Shown: one piece after another, positions 7,278 to 15,371 of the stretch
How positions within the stretch are numbered: the stretch's first letter is position 1
Layout: each line of letters opens with the position of its first letter
NCBI GenBank assembly: GCA_018381425.1
Contig: JAGZRY010000019.1
Location: forward strand, 1 to 15,371
Direction: 5' to 3'
Length of the DNA: 15,371 nucleotides
Source of the DNA: Haemophilus parainfluenzae
GTDB taxonomy: Bacteria; Pseudomonadota; Gammaproteobacteria; Enterobacterales; Pasteurellaceae
The notes under the pieces: model-generated
Told to the model about the DNA's origin: nothing
Database searches by the model: none
What the model saw: only the letters and a program-made list of their open reading frames with translations
Made by a program: the position numbers and the translations under genes

Positions 7278-7328
7278 GACAAGAAGAATCCCGATAGAAA
7301 TATTTTTGATAATACCGATTGTCTTTTG

Positions 7329-7527
7329 CCCCTGTCCTTTTGCCTGAGCGTTTGGAAAACAATCGAAAATTCGACCGCTCTTTTGCGCCTTCGGCGTCCA
7401 TTTACATCAATAAAATGCAATGGATCTCTCCAAGGGTTCGTCCAGTAACAGTCCCTGCAATCTTGCGATTGCGCCTGAAAGATTTTACCTCGTCGGCGTA
7501 GGGGCAATTCCCTACTCTCCAGCTACC
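7329..7527 (-). ncRNA. Tandem glycine riboswitch (gcvT type)
   Basis: Two glycine aptamers lie in series in the symporter leader, read on the minus strand. Aptamer 1 spans about 7527-7444 and contains GGAGAG (7515-7520), GCCGACGAGG, TTTCAGGCGCAA and GGGAC, closed by GGTAGC/GTTACT. Aptamer 2 spans about 7436-7329 and contains GGAGAG (7426-7431), the near-consensus GCCGAAGGCGCAAA, and CTCAGGCAAAAGGACAGGGG, closed by CCCTTG/CAGGGG. The linker between them is about seven bases, typical of tandem glycine riboswitches. Glycine binding would control the downstream Na+:alanine/glycine symporter, a known target class. A kink-turn leader probably extends a little upstream, to about 7540. Confidence 0.95.
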
Positions 7528-7656
7528 TTCTTCCGAACTCACTTTTTACGTTTTATTCTTATTGCAAAAAGTACTGCAAATTTTAACAAACTTAAAAAGC
7601 TAACTCAATGGATTGACAAAAAAAGCTTAGATAACAAGGTGAAAGCAAATAAAAAC

Positions 7657-7698
7657 AAAGTACGGTCAAAAATTTTCTTATTTTTTTGACCGCACTTT
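7657..7698. terminator. USS-derived hairpin, second terminator after tkt
   Basis: AAAGTACGGTCAAAAA (7657-7672) pairs with TTTTTGACCGCACTTT (7683-7698) with a single mismatch. The right arm holds a perfect USS and the left arm a one-base variant. It lies beyond the main tkt terminator and would insulate the riboswitch promoter from read-through. Confidence 0.75.
7689..7697 (-). repeat. DNA uptake signal sequence
   Basis: Perfect ACCGCACTT forming one arm of the USS-type hairpin between tkt and the symporter leader. Confidence 0.8.
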
Positions 7699-7700
7699 CT

Positions 7701-7730
7701 TAAAAAAGAAAGGCAGGTAATTACCTGCCC
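7701..7730 (-). terminator. tkt intrinsic terminator
   Basis: Perfect palindrome GGCAGGTAATTACCTGCC (7712-7729), 17 bases beyond the tkt stop. On the minus strand it is followed by TTTCTTTTTT. Confidence 0.88.
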
Positions 7731-7746
7731 TTATCTATTTTAATAA

Positions 7747-9744
7747 TTATAAAATCTCTTTTGCTTTTGCCACCACGTTATCCACGGTGAAACCAAAGAG
7801 TTTGAATAATTGATCTGCGGGTGCTGATTCGCCGAAGCTATTCATACCCACTACGCGACCTTCAAAGCCAACGTATTTATACCAGAAGTCTGCAATACCC
7901 GCTTCAATTGCTACACGTTTGGTTACAGCTGCAGGTAATACGCTTTCACGGTATGCGGCATCTTGTTTATCGAAACGGTTAGTGCTTGGCATAGAGACGA
8001 CACGTACTTTTTTACCCTCGGCAGCCAATACATCTGCTGCTTTCACGGCTAATTCCACTTCAGAACCTGTCGCAATGAAGATTAACTCTGGTGTACCATT
8101 ACAGTCTTTTAACACATAAGCACCACGTTTAACTGCATCTAATTGTGCAGAAGTGCGGTCCATTTGGGCTAAGTTTTGACGAGTAAAGATCAATGCACTT
8201 GGACCATCTTGACGTTCAACCGCTTGTTGCCATGCGATAGCTGATTCCACTTGGTCACATGGGCGCCATGTTTCAAGATTTGGAATTAAGCGTAATGATG
8301 CGGTTTGCTCAACTGGTTGGTGAGTTGGACCATCTTCGCCTAAACCGATAGAGTCATGAGTATAAACGAATAAAGCACGTTGTTTCATTAATGCCGCCAT
8401 ACGCACCGCATTATGTGCATATTCGTAGAACATTAAGAAGGTTGCACCGTAAGGAATGAAACCGCCGTGTAAGGCAATGCCATTCATGATCGCTGACATA
8501 CCAAACTCACGCACACCATAGTTGATATAGTTACCACCTACGTTTTCGTGTGCACGAATTGGTTTAGAACCGCTCCATAAAGTAAGGTTAGAACTTGCTA
8601 AGTCTGCTGAGCCACCTAAGAATTCAGGTAATACGTGTGCATAAGCTTCAATAGCATTTTGTGATGCTTTACGACTTGCAATGCTTGCTGGGTTAGCTTG
8701 TAATTTTTCAATGAACGCTTTAGATTCAGCTGCCCAATTTGCTGGTAATTCACCGTTTACACGACGTGTAAATTCTGCAGCAAGTTCTGGATATGCTTTA
8801 GCATAAGCGGCAAATTTTTCTTCCCAAGATTTTTCTGCTGCAGCGCCTTTTTCTTTCGCAGACCATTCAGCATAGTATTCAGCCGGAATTTCAAATGGAC
8901 CATACTCCCAGCCAAGTGCTTTACGGGTTAATGCGATTTCTTCATCACCTAATGGTGCACCATGGCAATCATGAGAACCAGATTTATTTGGTGAACCGAA
9001 GCCGATGATGGTTTTACAAATAATTAACGTTGGTTTTTCTTTTTCTGCTTGAGCAAGAATGGTTGCGGCACGAATTTGTTCAGCATCGTGCCCATCCACA
9101 TTGCGAATTACTTGCCAGCCATAAGCTTCAAAACGTGCTGCAGTATCATCACTGAACCAACCATCAACATGACCATCAATCGAAATGTTATTGTCATCGT
9201 AGAATGCGATTAATTTACCAAGACCTAATGTTCCCGCTAAAGAGCAAGCTTCGTGAGAAATCCCTTCCATTAAACAGCCATCGCCTAAGAACACATAAGT
9301 GTGGTGGTCTATGATTTCATGGCCTTCACGGTTAAATTGACCTGCTAAGGTTTTCTCAGCAATCGCCATACCCACTGCATTGGTGATACCTTGGCCTAAC
9401 GGACCCGTTGTGGTTTCAACACCTGGTGCATAACCATATTCTGGGTGACCTGGGGTTTTAGAATGTAATTGACGGAATTGTTTTAAATCTTCGATAGAAA
9501 GATCGTAGCCAGTTAAATGTAATAAGCTATAAATCAGCATTGAACCGTGGCCGTTAGAAAGCACAAAACGGTCGCGATCAGCCCATTTAGGATTGTTTGG
9601 GTTGTGTTTTAAAAAATCGCGCCATAATACCTCAGCGATATCCGCCATTCCCATTGGTGCACCTGGGTGGCCTGATTTTGCTTTTTGTACTGCATCCATT
9701 GATAGCGCACGAATTGCGTTGGCGAGTTGTCTACGAGTTGCCAT
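7747..9744 (-). CDS. tkt: Transketolase
   Basis: Transketolase is a cytoplasmic thiamine-diphosphate enzyme of the pentose phosphate pathway that moves two-carbon units between ketose and aldose phosphates. The 665-residue protein matches the full bacterial length. Visible motifs are [12 protein letters not shown] (23-34), SNGHGSML (63-70), ThDP/Mg motif GDGCLMEG (154-161) with DDNN (183-186), and [12 protein letters not shown], the region of the catalytic Glu. [14 protein letters not shown] and [10 protein letters not shown] follow. GGAG lies upstream of the ATG at 9744. Smp is encoded 85 bases upstream on the same strand, so read-through from it is possible, but no convincing promoter was assigned. 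Two hairpin terminators follow. One uptake signal lies inside the gene. Confidence 0.97.
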   Translation of the reverse strand: MATRRQLANAIRALSMDAVQKAKSGHPGAPMGMADIAEVLWRDFLKHNPNNPKWADRDRFVLSNGHGSMLIYSLLHLTGYDLSIEDLKQFRQLHSKTPGHPEYGYAPGVETTTGPLGQGITNAVGMAIAEKTLAGQFNREGHEIIDHHTYVFLGDGCLMEGISHEACSLAGTLGLGKLIAFYDDNNISIDGHVDGWFSDDTAARFEAYGWQVIRNVDGHDAEQIRAATILAQAEKEKPTLIICKTIIGFGSPNKSGSHDCHGAPLGDEEIALTRKALGWEYGPFEIPAEYYAEWSAKEKGAAAEKSWEEKFAAYAKAYPELAAEFTRRVNGELPANWAAESKAFIEKLQANPASIASRKASQNAIEAYAHVLPEFLGGSADLASSNLTLWSGSKPIRAHENVGGNYINYGVREFGMSAIMNGIALHGGFIPYGATFLMFYEYAHNAVRMAALMKQRALFVYTHDSIGLGEDGPTHQPVEQTASLRLIPNLETWRPCDQVESAIAWQQAVERQDGPSALIFTRQNLAQMDRTSAQLDAVKRGAYVLKDCNGTPELIFIATGSEVELAVKAADVLAAEGKKVRVVSMPSTNRFDKQDAAYRESVLPAAVTKRVAIEAGIADFWYKYVGFEGRVVGMNSFGESAPADQLFKLFGFTVDNVVAKAKEIL
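8151..8159 (+). repeat. DNA uptake signal sequence
   Basis: Perfect AAGTGCGGT inside tkt, in the codons around DRTSAQL of the protein. Confidence 0.8.
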
Positions 9745-9829
9745 GTTTTTCTCCTATCTAAATAATTCTGACTATTCTAACCTATTTACTGATTGACTTG
9801 AGCAATATCTGCAATTTTATTTACCTTGA

Positions 9830-10531
9830 TCAAATTCTACGACGACGTTGATGAAAACGCTGGCTACTCGATTTACCTTGCAAATTAACTACCGTTTTAG
9901 TTTCCACTGGTTTTCGATATGTTCGACGATAATGACTTAAAAAATAATGAATGGAACTGGCAAATAAAGCGCCTAATAAAAAGACCACCACAATTTCACC
10001 ATATAAACGATGGAAGACTTGATTAATTTTGCTCTGCGTCGTTTGAGCATATTGAGCGTCAAATGTCACCCGCAAAAAACCACGAACGGCATTATTGGAA
10101 GCAGAGTAAATGGGCTCAACAATTTGCTGTGTTGAAAATTCACCTTCATTTTTATGTTCTAGACCAAGTTGCTCATGAAGATTGCCGGTATTGGTACTTT
10201 GTGCTAATTCCTTGCCGTTATAATCATAAATGGTCGCATCGAGCACAAAGTTTTCTTTGACTAAATTATCTAGATTTTCGACAAGTTGATCGGATTTCGC
10301 ATTATTAGTTAATAAAACCGAAAATAAATTTGCCTGCTGACGAACCAAAATATGCGACAAATTTGCCACTTGATTCACACTTGAAAGCTGAGAACCAATC
10401 TTAAATTGTTTCACACCAAATAAAATCACGGCCATGGCACCGATACAAAGCAGCACGATGAGCCCAAACATCAGTGATTTTTGAAGTTTTTCTTTAATTA
10501 ATTGCACGTTGTTTTTCCATTTTTTCACCAA
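9830..10531 (-). CDS. smp: Smp/YtjB (AhpA-like) inner-membrane protein
   Basis: This protein of about 233 residues resembles E. coli Smp (YtjB). An N-terminal membrane segment (about 19-42, MFGLIVLLCIGAMAVILFGV) is followed by a periplasmic domain of about 120 residues containing LDATIYDYNGKELAQS and FSTQQIVEPIYSA. A second membrane helix lies at about 178-197, and the tail is strongly basic, ending RRRRI. Divergent placement next to serB is the same as in E. coli, which supports orthology. Its biochemical role is not established; a related protein in Actinobacillus (AhpA) has been linked to hemolysin activation. The start is uncertain: the frame opens with TTG at 10531 directly followed by GTG, no good Shine-Dalgarno is visible, and a GTG at residue 9 is also possible. 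The nearby ATG at 10520 is out of frame. Confidence 0.85.
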   Translation of the reverse strand: MVKKWKNNVQLIKEKLQKSLMFGLIVLLCIGAMAVILFGVKQFKIGSQLSSVNQVANLSHILVRQQANLFSVLLTNNAKSDQLVENLDNLVKENFVLDATIYDYNGKELAQSTNTGNLHEQLGLEHKNEGEFSTQQIVEPIYSASNNAVRGFLRVTFDAQYAQTTQSKINQVFHRLYGEIVVVFLLGALFASSIHYFLSHYRRTYRKPVETKTVVNLQGKSSSQRFHQRRRRI

Positions 10532-10575
10532 GATCGGCTAGAATAGATGAGTATTCACAATTTACAGGATTTTCT

Positions 10576-12032
<1,457 letters not shown>

Positions 12033-12036
12033 TTTA

Positions 12037-12111
12037 ATGAAAAAATATCTGTGGGTATTTTGGGCTGCACTTCCAGTATATTCGCTCGCAAATGAGAATA
12101 CCATGAATTAA
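12037..12111 (+). CDS. Tiny ORF with signal-peptide-like sequence (24 aa), possibly frameshifted
   Basis: I do not recognise it. It starts four bases after the yajQ stop: MKKYLWVFWAALPVYSLANE, a textbook short signal peptide with a plausible cleavage after SLA, then stops at residue 24. One base of frame shift near 12093-12096 would instead continue as EYHELMDPPTP before TAA at about 12129, giving a peptide of about 30 residues. It may therefore be a tiny exported peptide, a frameshifted remnant, or chance. AGAG at 12024-12027 is a weak ribosome binding site. Confidence 0.35.
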   Translation: MKKYLWVFWAALPVYSLANENTMN

Positions 12112-12136
12112 TGGATCCACCTACACCATAAAAACG

Positions 12137-12178
12137 AAAGAGCGGTCAAAAAAACACAACATTTTTTGACTGCTCTTT
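12137..12178. terminator. USS-like bidirectional terminator between yajQ and argH
   Basis: AAAGAGCGGTCAAAAAA (12137-12153) pairs with TTTTTTGACTGCTCTTT (12162-12178), one G-U pair, followed by T-rich sequence. It serves the serB-yajQ transcript on the plus strand and argH on the minus strand. The arms carry a one-base variant of the USS core (AAGAGCGGT). Confidence 0.88.
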
Positions 12179-12191
12179 TTATTTACGCTAA

Positions 12192-13565
12192 TTAAGCTAA
12201 TCTCGCTTTTGCTTCTGCAATCGCTTCTGCTACTCGAAGTGGTGAAACCCCGCCTTTCGCACAACGTTTATCTAAACAAGATTGTAACGAAAGAATGTCA
12301 TACACATCATCCCCTACCACATCACTGAATTGACGGAATTCTGGAATGGTTAAGTCTTCCAAGGCTTTTCCTTTTTCAATAGCATAAACCACCGTTTCAC
12401 CGACAATATGATGAGAATCACGGAATGGCATACCTTTTGCCACAAGGTAATCCGCTAGCTCTGTTGCATTTGAGTAACCTTTTAAAGCCGCTTCGCGTGT
12501 ACGGTCGGTATTCACTTTTAATTCATCTAATACAAAAGTCGCCATATCTACGCAATCTTGCCAGGTATCTAACGCATCAAAGATCCCTTCTTTGTCTTCT
12601 TGCATATCTTTGTTATACGCTAACGGTAAACCTTTTAAGGTCATCAACATACCGGTTAATGCCCCCATGACACGGCCCGCTTTACCACGAATCAATTCAC
12701 AAGCGTCTGGATTTTTCTTTTGCGGCATTAAAGACGAGCCTGAAGTCACACGATCTGACAACTCCACAAAATTCGCTTCACCACTGTTGAAAATAATCAT
12801 ATCTTCTGCGAAACGAGAAAGGTGCGCCATACTTAAAGAAGCCGTTGAAAGCAATTCCACAATATGATCACGATCAGAGACGCTATCTAAACTATTACGC
12901 GTCGCAAAAGCAAAACCAAGATCGGTGGCTAATTGTTCACGATCGACTGCATAGGCTGTTCCTGCAAGCGCACCACTGCCTAATGGACAGCTATTCATGC
13001 GTTTATAAGCATCGCTAAGACGTGAATAATCCCGCTCAAACATCTCCACATAAGCCATACACCAATGGGCAAAAGTAATTGGTTGTGCACGTTGTAAATG
13101 GGTATAACCCGGCATCACCGCATCTTGCGTATTTTCTGCCGTTTGTACTAAATGGCGTTGAAGATTACGAACAGACTCTTGCAACTCGATTACACGCTGT
13201 TTGCACCACATTTTAATATCAAGTGCAACTTGGTCATTACGGCTACGACCCGTGTGTAATTTTTTACCTAAATTCCCCACTTTATCGATGAGCTTACTTT
13301 CTACCCAGCTATGAATATCTTCTGCATCATCCTGTAAAATCGCTTGTGGATTTGACCGCACTTCGATTAATAATTCATTTAAGGCAACCTCTAGCTGTTG
13401 TTGCTCTTCAACACTTAAAACACCAACATTAACTAAGGCTTTGGACCAACCAATTGAGCCTTCAATATCTTGCTTTGCCAAGCGATAATCAAAACGCAGG
13501 CTATCATTAAAATCTTTAAAACGTTTGTCTGCCGCTTGTGTAAAACGACCACCCCAGAGAGCCAT
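12192..13565 (-). CDS. argH: Argininosuccinate lyase
   Basis: ArgH performs the last step of arginine synthesis, splitting argininosuccinate into arginine and fumarate; it is a cytoplasmic homotetramer. The protein is 457 residues, the normal length. Motifs: MALWGGRF start, TGRSRNDQ (105-112), [10 protein letters not shown] (153-162) with the active-site His156, and the superfamily signature [12 protein letters not shown] (276-287) with the catalytic Ser in its flexible loop. AAGGAT lies five bases before the ATG at 13565. Two ArgR operator boxes cover the promoter region, so arginine repression is expected. It is a single-gene unit with a terminator shared with the serB-yajQ transcript; argG is not adjacent. 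It is divergent from rho. Confidence 0.97.
   Translation of the reverse strand: MALWGGRFTQAADKRFKDFNDSLRFDYRLAKQDIEGSIGWSKALVNVGVLSVEEQQQLEVALNELLIEVRSNPQAILQDDAEDIHSWVESKLIDKVGNLGKKLHTGRSRNDQVALDIKMWCKQRVIELQESVRNLQRHLVQTAENTQDAVMPGYTHLQRAQPITFAHWCMAYVEMFERDYSRLSDAYKRMNSCPLGSGALAGTAYAVDREQLATDLGFAFATRNSLDSVSDRDHIVELLSTASLSMAHLSRFAEDMIIFNSGEANFVELSDRVTSGSSLMPQKKNPDACELIRGKAGRVMGALTGMLMTLKGLPLAYNKDMQEDKEGIFDALDTWQDCVDMATFVLDELKVNTDRTREAALKGYSNATELADYLVAKGMPFRDSHHIVGETVVYAIEKGKALEDLTIPEFRQFSDVVGDDVYDILSLQSCLDKRCAKGGVSPLRVAEAIAEAKARLA
13355..13363 (-). repeat. DNA uptake signal sequence
   Basis: Perfect ACCGCACTT on the plus strand, inside argH near its 5' end (codons around residues 68-71). 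Confidence 0.8.
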
Positions 13566-13590
13566 AAGTTATCCTTATCTCGATTATAAA

Positions 13591-13629
13591 AATGATTAAT
13601 TATTCAATTATCACGCATAATTAATCAAT
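13591..13629 (-). promoter_or_regulatory. Tandem ARG boxes (ArgR operator) over the argH promoter
   Basis: Two 18-base ARG boxes at 13591-13608 (core TGATTAATTATTCA, 9 of 10 conserved arm positions) and 13612-13629 (core CGCATAATTAATCA, 7 of 10) are separated by exactly 3 bases, the spacing of E. coli ArgR operators. Minus-strand promoter boxes TTGATT (13623-13628) and AATAAT (13599-13604), 18 apart, lie inside them, so ArgR with arginine would block RNA polymerase. Confidence 0.7.
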
Positions 13630-13705
13630 ATGCAATAATAATCTCTATATCATCCGCTATTTTACCCTGTTTTTTCTAACAAAAACTAGACAGTACTGCA
13701 TTTTA

Positions 13706-13795
13706 GTGGTAATTTACGCAGCATTCTTAAGGGCATTGCCCACCATTCAAACAATTCAGTATTATCAACTCTTATTAATTCCAACATTATTAATT
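13706..13795 (+). promoter_or_regulatory. rho leader: C-rich, G-poor, no Shine-Dalgarno
   Basis: The 55 bases before the rho ATG (13741-13795) contain about 12 C and a single G, with many TC/CC dinucleotides. That is the composition expected of a Rho loading site, and rho is autoregulated by termination in its leader in E. coli. A small GGGC-ATT-GCCC hairpin (13730-13740) precedes it. The function is inferred from composition. Confidence 0.4.
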
Positions 13796-15058
13796 ATGCA
13801 TCTTACAGAACTTAAAAATACGCCTGTTTCTGATCTTGTGAAACTTGGCGAAGAACAAATGGGTTTGGAAAATCTTGCCCGTTTACGTAAACAAGATATT
13901 GTTTTTGCTATTTTGAAACAGCACGCCAAGAGCGGTGAAGACATTTTTGGCGGCGGCGTGTTAGAGATTTTACCCGATGGTTTCGGTTTCTTACGCTCCG
14001 CAGACAGTTCCTACCTTGCTGGTCCTGATGACATCTACGTTTCCCCAAGTCAAATTCGTCGTTTCAATCTTCAAACTGGTGATAAAATCGAAGGCAAAAT
14101 CCGTCCACCGAAAGAGGGCGAACGTTATTTCGCACTTTTAAAAGTCGACCAAGTTAACGATGACAAACCGGAAGTCTCTCGTAGCAAAATCCTTTTCGAA
14201 AACTTAACCCCATTACACGCGAATTCTCGCTTAAGAATGGAACGTGGTAATGGCTCAACCGAAGACCTAACCGCACGTATTTTGGATTTAGCCTCTCCGA
14301 TTGGTAAAGGTCAGCGTGGTCTTATCGTGGCTCCGCCAAAAGCCGGTAAAACCATGTTATTACAAAACATTGCACAAAGTATCACGCACAACTACCCTGA
14401 ATGTGAACTTATTGTACTTTTAATCGATGAGCGCCCAGAAGAAGTAACGGAAATGCAACGTTTGGTAAAAGGTGAAGTCATTGCCTCTACCTTTGATGAA
14501 CCAGCAACCCGTCACGTTCAAGTGGCAGAAATGGTTATTGAGAAAGCAAAACGTTCTGTTGAGCATAAAAAAGACGTGGTGATTTTACTCGACTCTATTA
14601 CTCGTTTAGCGCGTGCTTACAATACCGTTACGCCTGCATCCGGTAAAATTCTTTCCGGTGGTGTGGATGCAAATGCTTTGCATCGTCCAAAACGTTTCTT
14701 TGGTGCGGCACGTAACGTAGAAGAAGGCGGTAGTTTAACCATTATTGCAACCGCACTTGTGGATACCGGTTCAAAAATGGATGAGGTTATCTTCGAAGAA
14801 TTTAAAGGTACTGGTAACATGGAATTACATCTTTCTCGCAAAATTGCAGAAAAACGTGTATTCCCTGCGATTGACTTCAACCGTTCTGGTACACGTAAAG
14901 AAGACTTACTTACCACACCAGATGAATTACAAAAAATGTGGATTCTACGCAAAATCCTTAACCCAATGGGTGAAGTGGAAGCGATGGAATTCCTCATTGA
15001 CAAACTTATGGTGGCAAAAACCAACGATGAGTTTTTTGAAATTATGAAGCGGTCTTAA
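13796..15058 (+). CDS. rho: Transcription termination factor Rho
   Basis: Rho is the hexameric RNA-dependent ATPase/helicase that ends factor-dependent transcription. The 420-residue product (E. coli has 419) starts [20 protein letters not shown]. Residues 50-120 form the cold-shock-like RNA-binding domain ([20 protein letters not shown]). The Walker A loop APPKAGKT carries Lys185, followed by [16 protein letters not shown], Walker [17 protein letters not shown], and [20 protein letters not shown]. The C-terminus is FFEIMKRS. The ATG at 13796 is chosen by alignment with other Rho proteins. The frame stays open 30 codons further to a GTG at 13706, but that extension is hydrophobic and unlike any Rho I know. 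No Shine-Dalgarno precedes either start. Convergent with rplS, with a shared hairpin terminator. Confidence 0.97.
   Translation: MHLTELKNTPVSDLVKLGEEQMGLENLARLRKQDIVFAILKQHAKSGEDIFGGGVLEILPDGFGFLRSADSSYLAGPDDIYVSPSQIRRFNLQTGDKIEGKIRPPKEGERYFALLKVDQVNDDKPEVSRSKILFENLTPLHANSRLRMERGNGSTEDLTARILDLASPIGKGQRGLIVAPPKAGKTMLLQNIAQSITHNYPECELIVLLIDERPEEVTEMQRLVKGEVIASTFDEPATRHVQVAEMVIEKAKRSVEHKKDVVILLDSITRLARAYNTVTPASGKILSGGVDANALHRPKRFFGAARNVEEGGSLTIIATALVDTGSKMDEVIFEEFKGTGNMELHLSRKIAEKRVFPAIDFNRSGTRKEDLLTTPDELQKMWILRKILNPMGEVEAMEFLIDKLMVAKTNDEFFEIMKRS
14750..14758 (-). repeat. DNA uptake signal sequence
   Basis: Perfect ACCGCACTT in rho, in the codons for ATAL of the strongly conserved [10 protein letters not shown] segment. 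Confidence 0.8.
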
Positions 15059-15063
15059 TTTTG

Positions 15064-15072
15064 ACCGCACTT
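15064..15072 (-). repeat. DNA uptake signal sequence
   Basis: Perfect ACCGCACTT just after the rho stop. GACCGC (15063-15068) also pairs with GCGGTC at the end of rho (15049-15054), forming a small USS-type hairpin around the stop codon. Confidence 0.8.
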
Positions 15073-15078
15073 AAAAAC

Positions 15079-15108
15079 AAAAAAGGCTTGGAAAACCAAG
15101 CCTTTTTT
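15079..15108. terminator. Bidirectional terminator between rho and rplS
   Basis: Stem AAAAAAGGCTTGG (15079-15091) with CCAAGCCTTTTTT (15096-15108) around an AAAA loop. It has the A-run/T-run symmetry suited to the two convergent genes. Confidence 0.92.
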
Positions 15109-15118
15109 ATTTTGCGAA

Positions 15119-15371
15119 TTATTCGCCCAAACGCTCTTTAATACGAGCAGATTTACCTGAACGTTCACGTAAGTAGTAAAGCTTAGCTTTACGTACCGCA
15201 CCTTTACGTTTAACTGCGATAGAATCTACAGCTGGAGAGTGAGTTTGGAATACACGCTCAACGCCTACTCCATTAGATACTTTACGTAAAGTGAATGCTG
15301 AGTGCAAGCCACGGTTACGAATTGCAATAACCACGCCTTCGAATGCTTGCAAACGACGTTTGCTACCTTCA
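15119..15371 (-). CDS. rplS: 50S ribosomal protein L19 (3' part, cut by window edge)
   Basis: This is the C-terminal 83 residues of L19, which sits at the 30S-50S interface. The visible part reads [19 protein letters not shown], then [40 protein letters not shown] and ends KERLGE. The frame runs off the right edge, so the start and about the first third of the usual 115-residue protein are missing. The TTG that could be read as a start at 15350-15352 is an internal Leu codon. In enterobacteria rplS ends the rpsP-rimM-trmD-rplS operon; those genes would lie beyond the window. Confidence 0.96.
   Translation of the reverse strand, partial: EGSKRRLQAFEGVVIAIRNRGLHSAFTLRKVSNGVGVERVFQTHSPAVDSIAVKRKGAVRKAKLYYLRERSGKSARIKERLGE

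Noticed and set aside
7234..7401. 56-residue upstream extension of the symporter
   Set aside because: The extension is translated riboswitch and leader RNA; GAGGAA directly before 7233 and the family N-terminus fix the start there.
7319..7689. Plus-strand open frames at 7319-7501 and 7420-7689
   Set aside because: They are antisense to the glycine riboswitch and terminator region; no family resemblance and better explained by structured RNA.
14617..15024. 135-codon minus-strand open frame inside rho
   Set aside because: Antisense shadow of a fully conserved gene, with no start signals or recognisable product.
15350..15352. A TTG start for a 77-residue minus-strand ORF
   Set aside because: The frame continues upstream as L19 ([12 protein letters not shown]) to the window edge, so this is an internal Leu codon of partial rplS.

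Overview
The window looks like a chromosomal segment of a Haemophilus-type member of the Pasteurellaceae (Haemophilus influenzae / parainfluenzae / haemolyticus group). The base composition is AT-rich. Ten perfect copies of the Haemophilus DNA uptake signal core AAGTGCGGT (either strand) lie in 15.4 kb, and every recognisable housekeeping protein reads like a Haemophilus ortholog. The species cannot be fixed from the sequence alone. No transposon, phage, tRNA, rRNA or CRISPR is visible.

Layout. (1) 1-1640: mltF, a periplasmic lytic transglycosylase, then a 47-residue very basic small ORF with a strong ribosome binding site and a hairpin terminator. (2) 1657-5281: a heme-acquisition cassette. 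An HmbR-like TonB-dependent hemoglobin receptor (+) is transcribed divergently from a surface-type lipoprotein (-), with a near-perfect Fur box between them. The lipoprotein combines a long heptad-repeat coiled coil with a C-terminal TbpB-like barrel signature. Each end of the cassette carries the same bidirectional terminator, identical over 31 bases. (3) 5298-5705: raiA, a ribosome hibernation factor, with its promoter. (4) 5863-7540: an AGCS-family sodium:alanine/glycine symporter, preceded by a clear tandem glycine riboswitch and a hairpin able to mask the ribosome binding site. (5) 7657-10531: two stacked terminators, transketolase, and the membrane protein Smp (YtjB). (6) 10576-12178: serB and yajQ in a tight pair, a short signal-peptide ORF, and a terminator. 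(7) 12192-13629: argH with two ArgR operator half-sets at canonical spacing. (8) 13796-15108: rho with a C-rich leader lacking a Shine-Dalgarno sequence, and its terminator. (9) 15119-15371: the 3' part of rplS (ribosomal protein L19), cut by the window edge.

How the genes work together. Most of the window is core metabolism (pentose phosphate pathway, serine and arginine biosynthesis, amino-acid uptake) and gene-expression machinery (RaiA, Rho, L19), in separately controlled units: glycine riboswitch, ArgR and probable Rho autoregulation. The accessory element is the Fur-controlled hmbR/lipoprotein pair. Neisserial HmbR works without a lipoprotein partner, whereas HpuB and TbpA use one. An HmbR-type receptor paired with a stalked TbpB-like lipoprotein is therefore the most interesting candidate for an uncharacterised two-component hemoglobin/heme uptake system here; the partnership is inferred from gene order and shared regulation.
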